This document shows, in pieces, positions 20,565 to 27,840 of a stretch of DNA of 41,761 bases. The notes beneath the pieces were generated by a model. That model worked only from the letters and a program-made list of their open reading frames with translations, was not told the origin of the DNA and did not search any database. This DNA is from a virus. Location: the IMG/VR virus record IMGVR_UViG_3300019886_000012, positions 1-41,761 of that record; one strand, 5' to 3'. Position numbers and translations under genes: made by a program. Position 1 is the first letter of the stretch, and every line of letters begins with the position of its first letter.

Positions 20565-20573
20565 GGAGGAATT

Positions 20574-20828
20574 ATGGCAAAATATGTTGACTTTGAATTA
20601 TTTTCAGAATCAAAAAGTGGAAAAACTAAAATTTGGAATGTCGTAACTCAGATAGGAAGTAAGATATTAGGTACTATCAGTTGGTATGGAGCTTGGAGAC
20701 GATATTGTTTCTATCCTTTATTTGGAGATATTACAATATTTGAAGAAACTTGTTTAAGAGATATTGCAGATTTTATTGAACAACAAACAAGGGAACATAT
20801 TTATATGATTGTCATTAACAATGAGTGA
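20574..20828 (+). CDS. conserved phage hypothetical protein, 84 aa
   Basis: The ATG follows GGAGGA at ideal spacing. The 84 residues have a KTKIWNVV strand, LGTISWYGAWRRYCFYPLFG, and a helix with CLRDIADFIEQQ. This order is seen in a short family widespread in phages and mobile elements, of unknown function. The aromatic-rich core suggests a compact alpha/beta fold. It overlaps the next gene by eight bases. Confidence 0.6.
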   Translation: MAKYVDFELFSESKSGKTKIWNVVTQIGSKILGTISWYGAWRRYCFYPLFGDITIFEETCLRDIADFIEQQTREHIYMIVINNE

Positions 20829-20982
20829 TACATTAGAGAATGCACAAGTCACAACCAAAGTATGTATGTATTGTGATGTGGAAGAAAGTGAAGATAATCA
20901 ATTCACATACTGTCATCTATGTCAAGATTATTATTGTGATGATTGTAGTTTTATTCACATTGCTGCATATGAAAGTAAATAA
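20821..20982 (+). CDS. Cys-rich zinc-binding protein, 53 aa
   Basis: A 53-codon frame overlaps the previous gene. The protein has CMYC, CHLC and CDDC motifs plus a final His, which fits a B-box or RING-like pair of zinc sites. The N-terminus is acidic. It lies directly before the polymerase gene, so it may be an accessory factor; this is inference from position. Confidence 0.5.
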   Translation: MSDTLENAQVTTKVCMYCDVEESEDNQFTYCHLCQDYYCDDCSFIHIAAYESK

Positions 20983-20985
20983 ATC

Positions 20986-22470
20986 ATGCCTAATTGGGTC
21001 AATGGTGTTGGGTCAGGTTCAGCAAAGTTAATAGTTATTGGTGAATGTCCGAATAAGTATGAAGATGAATCAGGTATACCATTTGCTGGATCATCAGGTG
21101 ATTTAGTTGATGAAATGTTGAAGGAAGCTGGTACTGAACGTGATAAATGCTATATCACAAATGTATATAAAGTAAGGCCACCAGATAATGATATAGAGCG
21201 CATCGTGGAAACAGGATATACGCATGAATACTTCGTGAACATTCTTAATAAAGAGATTTCTACTATTAGTCCTAATTGCATTCTTGCTCTTGGTAATTTG
21301 GCTCTTAAAACTCTTACACCATTTTCTGGGATTAACCATTATAGAGGTAGTATCCTACGCAGTATACACGGCGGAAAACTCGTAAGCACAGTACATCCAG
21401 CAAACCTATTGGAACATCGCGGCGAAGGAATTTATACTTGGAAAAGTAAAGCATTTATTCAATTAGATTTTAATCGTGCAGTAGAAGAAAGTCGTTATCC
21501 AGAGATAGAATTGCCATCACGCGCACTTTGGATTTGTAAAGATTCACTTAATTTAGCAAATTATTTAGAAAGGAATAAGGACAATGAGAAATTGGCCGTT
21601 GACGTTGAGACTTATCATACAATACCTATTTGTATTGGTCTTGCTTTTAGTTCTAGTGAAGCTATATCTATTCCCCTTCTTAACGTTTTGTCTAGTGAAA
21701 ATCCTGAAGGTATTAACAGCACTGAATTAGCAACATTATGGAGTATGATTTCGGAGGTACTTGCAAATGAAAAAGTTAAAAAAGTGGGACAGAATTTTAA
21801 ATTTGATGAGCGTATATTACGGGGAGTTGGATTTAAAATTAACGGATTCTATTCAGACATTATGCTCAAATTTCATAGTTGCTTTGCTGAATTCCCAAAA
21901 AAGCTTGAATTTCAAACCTCCATACTTACAAGAGAACCTTATTATAAGAATGAAGGGTCGGAGTATAACCCAAAAAAAGATAATTTTAGTAGACTTTTAC
22001 TTTACAACGCAAGAGACGCCGTTGTCACGTATGAAGTCGATGAAAAGCTTGAAAAGGAAATCGAAGAATACGGAGTAAAATCTGTATACTACGATTTTAC
22101 CATGAAGTTACATAGATTTTATTACGATATGGAAGATAATGGAATTCTACTTAATAAAGTTAGACATAAGGAAGTTGTAAATAAATATGAAACCAAACAA
22201 CGAACAGAACAAATTACCCTTGAATTTCTCGTGGGACATCCAGTTAATGTTCAGTCTCCCAAACAATGTGCAGAACTCCTTTATGATGAGCTTAAACTTC
22301 CCAAAAGGGTTAAGCGAAGAAAGGGTGGAAAATCTTCGATCAGCACTGATGAAAATGTTCTATGTCGCTTCTCGCAAATGTTGTTAAAGATGAAAAGAGA
22401 AGGACTATTATTGGACATATATTACAAATCAGAGGATATTATAAAACCCTTGGAACATATCTTGGAGTAA
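20986..22470 (+). CDS. SPO1-type DNA polymerase, N-terminal part: UDG-like domain, 3'-5' exonuclease, start of polymerase domain
   Basis: The 494 codons begin with a uracil-DNA glycosylase-like domain: VIGECPNKYEDESGIPFAGS at 17-36, then STVHPANLLEHRGE at 134-147. A proofreading domain follows with Exo I VDVET (Asp206, Glu208), Exo II GQNFKFDE (Asp274) and Exo III YNARDAVVTYE (Tyr340, Asp344). The start of the family A polymerase domain runs to STDENVL (to residue 459). After that this frame stops resembling a polymerase, and homology continues in the -1 frame. A UDG-like N-terminal domain fused to PolA is known from phage SPO1. Real product, frameshift or sequence error is discussed in the findings. 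Confidence 0.85.
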   Translation: MPNWVNGVGSGSAKLIVIGECPNKYEDESGIPFAGSSGDLVDEMLKEAGTERDKCYITNVYKVRPPDNDIERIVETGYTHEYFVNILNKEISTISPNCILALGNLALKTLTPFSGINHYRGSILRSIHGGKLVSTVHPANLLEHRGEGIYTWKSKAFIQLDFNRAVEESRYPEIELPSRALWICKDSLNLANYLERNKDNEKLAVDVETYHTIPICIGLAFSSSEAISIPLLNVLSSENPEGINSTELATLWSMISEVLANEKVKKVGQNFKFDERILRGVGFKINGFYSDIMLKFHSCFAEFPKKLEFQTSILTREPYYKNEGSEYNPKKDNFSRLLLYNARDAVVTYEVDEKLEKEIEEYGVKSVYYDFTMKLHRFYYDMEDNGILLNKVRHKEVVNKYETKQRTEQITLEFLVGHPVNVQSPKQCAELLYDELKLPKRVKRRKGGKSSISTDENVLCRFSQMLLKMKREGLLLDIYYKSEDIIKPLEHILE

Positions 22471-23444
22471 CTAAATATGATGAAAAGAAAAAAAGAAGAA
22501 ATGTTGGTTATGAAGATTCTGATGGAAGAATTAGAACGTCTTATCTAATTTGTGGAACCGAAACCGGGCGCACCTCTACTAATAAACTTGAACCTCCAGT
22601 CCGCGACGGTATATTTGGACTTGCTTTTCAAACTATTACAAAGCATTCCGAAGAAGGGTGTGATATTAGAAGCTGTTTTATCCCAAGTTTAGGATATACT
22701 TTAATCGAAGCGGACCAATCCCAAGCAGAATCTCGCATCGCGTTACATCTAGCAAATGAATTTGAACAACTTGCAATGATGGACGTATTTGATTTGCACG
22801 TCATACGCGCCGCGTGGATAACAGGAAAATCTTATGAGGAAGAATATTCAATATTTAAATCTGGCCGTGATGAGAGTAGACAGATTGGAAAGCACTCTGG
22901 CCACGCCAATGATAATGGTGTGGGTAAAAAGCGGTTGGTGGAATTGGTTTATCATCATTCTGGCGGAAAGATTATTATCTCTGAGTGGCGTGCAGGTGAA
23001 ATTCTTAAAATTATCAACAAAAACATCCCAGGAATACAAGGAATATTTCATCAAGGAATAATTGATCAGTTATCAAAAGATAGAACTCTAGTTGACCCTT
23101 GGGGGAGGAAAAGAACTTTCTTTAATAAATGGGGTGAGGAACTTTGGAAAGAGGCTTTTGCACATATTAAACAAACGATTGTGGCGTATAAGACTCAAAG
23201 TTCTGGATTAAAGATTCGTGAAGGAATCCCTTTAATTAGAATGCTTTATGAAGGCCATGATGCACTCTTGATGGAATGTCCAAATGCAATTGTTAGTGAA
23301 AGCATTCCAATAATTAAGAGAATATTTGAAGAACCTATTGACTTCAAAGAGTGTAGTCTAAGTCGTGGAGTATTAAAAATACCTTGTGATATTAAGTTGA
23401 GTACAACTAATTGGAATGAAATGAAAAACTTTAAAGGAGATTAG
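22362..23444 (+). CDS. SPO1-type DNA polymerase, C-terminal polymerase domain (-1 frame)
   Basis: The frame continues the polymerase domain from MSLLANVVKD. Motifs of family A are visible: GTETGRTST (65-73), motif A EADQSQAESR with Asp118, motif B Arg173-Lys177-His181, and motif C EGHDALL with Asp300. In motif B the residue aligned with the conserved Tyr of the O-helix is Asn185. The ATG at 22362 has no ribosome site, and the same frame has a stop at 22350-22352. This part is thus either made by -1 frameshifting from the upstream frame or separated from it by a one-base sequencing or true mutation. Without the upstream half it would lack part of the thumb. Confidence 0.82.
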   Translation: MSLLANVVKDEKRRTIIGHILQIRGYYKTLGTYLGVTKYDEKKKRRNVGYEDSDGRIRTSYLICGTETGRTSTNKLEPPVRDGIFGLAFQTITKHSEEGCDIRSCFIPSLGYTLIEADQSQAESRIALHLANEFEQLAMMDVFDLHVIRAAWITGKSYEEEYSIFKSGRDESRQIGKHSGHANDNGVGKKRLVELVYHHSGGKIIISEWRAGEILKIINKNIPGIQGIFHQGIIDQLSKDRTLVDPWGRKRTFFNKWGEELWKEAFAHIKQTIVAYKTQSSGLKIREGIPLIRMLYEGHDALLMECPNAIVSESIPIIKRIFEEPIDFKECSLSRGVLKIPCDIKLSTTNWNEMKNFKGD

Positions 23445-23445
23445 T

Positions 23446-23796
23446 ATGAATCTAAATAATTATGCAAAAGAAGTACATAAAGCAAATTTAAAGTGGTGGA
23501 TAGATATTAATACACAAGAACCTATTAAACGTAATTTTGGTGAACTTATTGCATTATGTCACTCAGAATTATCAGAGGCTCTTGAAGGACATAGAAAAGA
23601 TTTAATGGATGATAAACTTCCACACCGTAAAATGGTTGAAGTTGAGCTAGCAGACTGTTTGATTCGCATCTTTGATATTGCAGAAGGATTAGGTTATGAC
23701 CTTGAAGGTGCGTATCTAGAAAAGATGTATTTTAATGCTCATCGTGAGGACCATAAATTAGAACATCGTCGCGCTGAAGGAGGTAAAAAATACTAA
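23446..23796 (+). CDS. MazG-like nucleotide pyrophosphohydrolase
   Basis: The 116-residue protein has the all-alpha MazG pattern: GELIALCHSELSEALEGHRK (about 32-51) supplies the ExxE metal-binding helix and VEVELADCLIRIFDIAEGLG (64-83) the ExxD helix. Such enzymes hydrolyse NTPs or dNTPs to monophosphates. In phages they may tune nucleotide pools or alarmones. An AAAGGAG site precedes the ATG, one base after the polymerase stop. Confidence 0.85.
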   Translation: MNLNNYAKEVHKANLKWWIDINTQEPIKRNFGELIALCHSELSEALEGHRKDLMDDKLPHRKMVEVELADCLIRIFDIAEGLGYDLEGAYLEKMYFNAHREDHKLEHRRAEGGKKY

Positions 23797-23797
23797 T

Positions 23798-24166
23798 ATG
23801 ACAATCATTCAGAGACAAGATATAATTTCGGGAATATTTAGTCAAGTAAAAGATATGGCTATATCAAAAGGTAAGGATTATTCAAGTAAAGAAGATTCAC
23901 TTGCCAATTTCAAACGTAATGCAGAAAGACTTGGCCTGACAAAGTATCAGGTCTGGTTAGTATACTTTAATAAGCATATTGATGCAATTAACAACTCAAT
24001 TCGATATAATCCAGACGCGCCGGAAGTATCAAGTGAACCATTAGAAGAGCGCATCATAGATGCGATTACTTATTTGACTTTATTTAAATGTTTACTTGAG
24101 GAGGATAAAACGTCTACAGGAGTTTTGATTCTTAATATTGAAGGTAATGAAGGGAGTAAAGATTGA
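23798..24166 (+). CDS. DUF1599-like protein (nucleotide-modification associated)
   Basis: The 122-residue protein contains SKGKDYSSKEDSLANFKRNA (about 23-42) and LEERIIDAITYLTLFKCLL (about 82-100), the two helical signatures of DUF1599. That family is linked to nucleotide modification and is structurally like MazG proteins. Together with the preceding gene it suggests altered nucleotide metabolism. An AGGAGG site lies 14 bases upstream. Confidence 0.7.
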   Translation: MTIIQRQDIISGIFSQVKDMAISKGKDYSSKEDSLANFKRNAERLGLTKYQVWLVYFNKHIDAINNSIRYNPDAPEVSSEPLEERIIDAITYLTLFKCLLEEDKTSTGVLILNIEGNEGSKD

Positions 24167-24339
24167 AACATATAATTCTAGTTCAAATTGAAGCAGAATG
24201 TGAAAGTCATGCACATTTAATTGAATTAACCAGAGAAATGTTTGTTCTTAATAATCTTCCATCAGGAAAAAAACCTAAACTCTATTACATAATTAAACCA
24301 ATTCAAAATAGTTGTAAACTTCCCAAAATCGGAGACTAG
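24163..24339 (+). CDS. small hypothetical protein, 58 aa (TTG start)
   Basis: A 58-codon frame opens with TTG, nine bases after GGGAG, overlapping the previous stop. It ends with a TAG directly abutting the next ATG. The product begins with a beta strand (KHIILVQIEAECE) followed by a helix, resembling the layout of the 48-residue protein at 14867. Function unknown. Confidence 0.5.
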   Translation: MKHIILVQIEAECESHAHLIELTREMFVLNNLPSGKKPKLYYIIKPIQNSCKLPKIGD

Positions 24340-25527
24340 ATGAATTGGATTCAACAGATTATTGATGAAACAGAAGAATTTGAATCCCCTTCCAGATACA
24401 TTTATTGGGCAGCATTATCAGCAATTTCAGCAGTTTGTAGAAAGAATCTTTATTTAGAAAGATATACACATCAGTTATATCCTAATATCTTTGTATTACT
24501 TATTGGTGAATCCGGACTAAAGAAAGGTTATCCAATATCACTATCCAGACGATTAGTTGAGTATGTACATTGTACTAGAGTAATCGCAGGTAGATATAGC
24601 ATTCCAGCAGCGATTAGAGAGTTAGGAAAAGTCTATACATTAAGTAAGGATGAATTTCTTAAGGAGGCGTATGGATTCTTTTGCAACTCAGAATTAGATT
24701 CTGCATTAGTTAAAGATGATGATTCATTTTCAGTCTTAACAGACTTATATGATTGTCATTGGAATCCAAAGTGGAATAACTGGTTAAAATCGGGTGATTC
24801 AGAATTAACAGATCCTTATTTAGTTATGTTAGGTGGTTCAAATGAGGATAACTTAAAAGGTGCAATTCCAGGTAAGGCAGTTCATGGCGGATTTATTGCT
24901 CGCACCTTTGTTATATTGGAAGAAGAAGCGCGCACAGTAAATCCTTTAACCAAACCACCTAAAATAACCGTAAATGTTGCACAACTTTCAAAACACTTAA
25001 TGCAAATATCAAATCTAAAAGGTGAATTTACCTATGGAGAAGGTGCGGCGCAATACTTTGAAGATTGGTATCGTGAATTTAGGACTAATCGGCCTAGAGA
25101 CCCTACTGGAACATTGAGTAGAATCGATGATTCAGTTCTTAAAATTGCGATGTTGATTTCATTAGGTAAGAGATTAGATTTAATTCTCACAATTGAAGAT
25201 ATTGCAGAGTCAATAGAAAGAGTATTTGAATGTCTACCTGGGATGCGTAAAGTATTTATGGGAACAGGTAAGGCAGAATTGGCGGAGAAAACTGCAATCA
25301 TTATTAAGGCAATAATGAAGCAACCTGAATTGAAAATAAAACGCAGTAAACTAATCGGTGATGGATGGAAATGGGGAGATTATGACGCGCACGATGTTGA
25401 TAAGATTGTAGATACTTTAACACAGGCTAATGCGATACTTGTGCATAGAAATGGTACCGATACTACTTATGAATTAAAGAAGGATATTGCTGAGGCTTAT
25501 CGAAAATTCAAATCGGAGGTTCAATGA
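24340..25527 (+). CDS. DUF3987-like primase/replicative helicase
   Basis: The 395-residue protein starts with a helix and SPSRYIYWAALSAISAVC, then a P-loop-like GESGLKKG (56-63) and a Walker B-like YGFFCNSELDSALV. This order is typical of DUF3987-type phage replication proteins, which act as helicases or primase-helicases. The residue after the P-loop Lys is Gly, not Ser or Thr, a variant I believe occurs in this group. A winged-helix-like C-terminus follows (IKRSKLIGDGWKWGDYDAHD). It is the only replicative helicase candidate besides the SNF2 protein. Confidence 0.72.
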   Translation: MNWIQQIIDETEEFESPSRYIYWAALSAISAVCRKNLYLERYTHQLYPNIFVLLIGESGLKKGYPISLSRRLVEYVHCTRVIAGRYSIPAAIRELGKVYTLSKDEFLKEAYGFFCNSELDSALVKDDDSFSVLTDLYDCHWNPKWNNWLKSGDSELTDPYLVMLGGSNEDNLKGAIPGKAVHGGFIARTFVILEEEARTVNPLTKPPKITVNVAQLSKHLMQISNLKGEFTYGEGAAQYFEDWYREFRTNRPRDPTGTLSRIDDSVLKIAMLISLGKRLDLILTIEDIAESIERVFECLPGMRKVFMGTGKAELAEKTAIIIKAIMKQPELKIKRSKLIGDGWKWGDYDAHDVDKIVDTLTQANAILVHRNGTDTTYELKKDIAEAYRKFKSEVQ

Positions 25528-25745
25528 AAACTTGTCTTGAGATAGCAACAAATATTAATCAATGGCCTAACTGTGTAATAACAGATTGTCCTAATAAATC
25601 ATGTTTACATTTACATTCTAATAAATGCTGGCCACATACTGTTAAAGTATCATTAAACTGGTATAGAGGACTCCATACAAAAGAACGTGAAAGACGTTCT
25701 AGAATTATTGAAAAAGAATACATTGATAGATTAATCACTTCTTAG
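25524..25745 (+). CDS. small Cys-rich protein, last gene of early operon, 73 aa
   Basis: The 73-residue protein starts after CGGAGG, overlapping the primase stop. It has Cys4, Cys17, Cys22, Cys27 and Cys35 with nearby His, then a basic helix (RGLHTKERERRSRIIEKEY). A zinc-binding N-terminus is likely. Its 3' end overlaps the convergent late gene by 11 bases, so neither operon has an intergenic terminator here. Confidence 0.55.
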   Translation: MKTCLEIATNINQWPNCVITDCPNKSCLHLHSNKCWPHTVKVSLNWYRGLHTKERERRSRIIEKEYIDRLITS

Positions 25746-27840
25746 AGTCATCAAATCGTTTTCTTGATTTGTCAATATTATCTTTCAACTTTTGTTCATT
25801 AAATTCATCAACTTTAATTGCACCAGTAGAACCTGTTTTAGGGTCAGTATACCAAATATGGTCAGATTGAATACCATCAAATTTAAGTCCAGAACTTTCA
25901 ACAATTTGTTTAGGCCCAGAAGTGGACGGTGGAGCAACTGAAGGAGACGTTTCAGTTTGCCCACTCTGGGCAGCTTGCGGTGATGCAACTTGTGGCAAAG
26001 TATTATCACGTACTGCCAATGATTGAGGCAAAGAACTTGGTGGAACTTGAATAGAACCTTGTGGCGGTAACATTCTTTCATGCTGCATATATGATGGAAC
26101 TTGAATTGGTGATGGAATTGCCGTACTTCTTCCAGCAAACCTAAAGTCAGGTTGCGCGTCGCTAGTAAAGCCTCTGGCACCGCCTGTAGGGGTCGATTCA
26201 CTCCCGTAAGCTTGTTCTAAGGGCGAAGGGGGGACAATTATTGGGCCGATGGGCGGAGTTGGGGGAGTTCCCACGGCATTGGTCGGAGCGCCTTGTTGAG
26301 TCATTTGAGCGGGTGGATTTACGCCGCTAGGTAATAGACCTTTTGGATTAAATGGTGATGGCGGAATAGGTGCAGGCGTAGAACTAATGGCAGCCTTTGG
26401 CATTCCTTTAAGGATATTTACAGCTTTATTAAGATTATATTCTGGACTCTGTAACTTACCTAATCCTAGTCTCATACCAGATTCAGCCGTACCAAGTCCT
26501 AATGCCCCCATACCAACTTCAGGATGACCAGTAAGTAATGCGCCTAAACCAAGTAATACTTTTCCTCCCATATATGGAGTAATTGCTCTAGCAAATCCAG
26601 GGTTCTTTTTAGTTTCAGAAGTAATCTGAGCGCGTAGCGCATCTTCTTCATGCTGTCTCAGATTACTATATCTTTTCTTAAAATCTCCAATTCCTTGTCC
26701 AGTAGCCTTTTCAACTGCTTCATCAATTTGCGAGTTTAAAGATGCGCGTTCAGCAAGTTTATTAGCAATCTTCGGCGCAGTAGCTTCAACTTCACTGGCA
26801 GATACAGGAGCTTTAAAGAATGCGTTAAGTTGTTTATTTAAATCTTGAACTCGTTCTTGTGCATCATCTATTTTAAGTGGGGTATTATTGCTATAAAATG
26901 TTTCTGACTCGCTAGGTTTATAACTATTAGGTTCAATCTTTGCAGATATGCCACTACGAGTTGATTGAAGGTCGGCCAAGGTGCGAGACTTGTCAATTAA
27001 ATCATTTCCTGCAAGTTTAAGTTTAGGTTTAATCTCATCCCATAAGGCATTCTTACGTTGTGTAATAGCTTCTTTATAATCTGTATGGTCTTGAATATTT
27101 AAAGGTTCAGTGCCGGGTTTACCATTTGCATCAGGAATTTTAGCATCTTGAATTGCCGAGGCTAAGTCACCACTATTCAAAGAACCTTTTAATGCAGGTA
27201 AATACTTTGCATTAGACTTTACTGGATTAAGTGCATTAGTAAGATGTTTTGTAACTTTCTCATTTAATATTTCAGGTGTCGGATGTATAATATTTCCTAC
27301 TTTAGATTTAATAACATCAGAAGCAACACCACTTAATTTTCCTAAACCTAAAGTTCCTAATACATTTCCAGTAGCCCCGCCAATATCTCCTTTACCTGAC
27401 TGTTCACCAAGATTAGCTGCCCACGGTCCTACAAGAGGAACAACTGATGCTAAAGAATGTCCATAAGCCTGAATAGGATGTCCGGTATTTAATTTTTCAC
27501 CTGCACGTATAACCTCATTTTCGGATGGTTTATCAATAAATTTTGATAATGTAGAATCTTTACCTGTAAACCAGTTAGGATTCTCTACTACGTCTTTTCC
27601 AAATTGAAATGTTCCACTAGCTAAATCTTTAGCACCTTGCCAAGCATTTTTTGCAACATTTTCTGGAGTAAACCCCATCCATTTAGGAAACTCAGGGTTA
27701 TCTTGTTGAATCTTATCAATTACTTCATTTTGCTTTGATAAGTTAGGCGTGTCAGATGATACACCAAGAAATGAATCAGGAGTAATCTCAGTCTTAGGAG
27801 ATTTTTTCAAGAAAGAATCTGGAGTAATTGAATTTCCCAT
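25735..27840 (-). CDS. candidate internal virion/ejection protein, 701 aa
   Basis: The N-terminus carries two copies of ITPDSFL (about residues 5-11 and 19-25). A helical middle follows (about 195-400). A Gly-rich hydrophobic stretch (GGKVLLGLGALLTGHPEVGM, about 424-443) could insert in membranes. A long Pro/Ser/Gln-rich segment (about 480-640) precedes the charged C-terminus. Large helical and low-complexity proteins at the end of podovirus late operons are usually ejected with the DNA. It shares style but not clear sequence with the two upstream genes. A stretch near 26220-26300 is richer in G and C than its surroundings. Confidence 0.55.
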   Translation of the reverse strand: MGNSITPDSFLKKSPKTEITPDSFLGVSSDTPNLSKQNEVIDKIQQDNPEFPKWMGFTPENVAKNAWQGAKDLASGTFQFGKDVVENPNWFTGKDSTLSKFIDKPSENEVIRAGEKLNTGHPIQAYGHSLASVVPLVGPWAANLGEQSGKGDIGGATGNVLGTLGLGKLSGVASDVIKSKVGNIIHPTPEILNEKVTKHLTNALNPVKSNAKYLPALKGSLNSGDLASAIQDAKIPDANGKPGTEPLNIQDHTDYKEAITQRKNALWDEIKPKLKLAGNDLIDKSRTLADLQSTRSGISAKIEPNSYKPSESETFYSNNTPLKIDDAQERVQDLNKQLNAFFKAPVSASEVEATAPKIANKLAERASLNSQIDEAVEKATGQGIGDFKKRYSNLRQHEEDALRAQITSETKKNPGFARAITPYMGGKVLLGLGALLTGHPEVGMGALGLGTAESGMRLGLGKLQSPEYNLNKAVNILKGMPKAAISSTPAPIPPSPFNPKGLLPSGVNPPAQMTQQGAPTNAVGTPPTPPIGPIIVPPSPLEQAYGSESTPTGGARGFTSDAQPDFRFAGRSTAIPSPIQVPSYMQHERMLPPQGSIQVPPSSLPQSLAVRDNTLPQVASPQAAQSGQTETSPSVAPPSTSGPKQIVESSGLKFDGIQSDHIWYTDPKTGSTGAIKVDEFNEQKLKDNIDKSRKRFDDSKK

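Noticed and set aside
21761-22387. Extra rightward frames inside the polymerase gene
   Set aside because: Neither matches a polymerase motif; they are alternative frames of the UDG-exonuclease-polymerase coding region.
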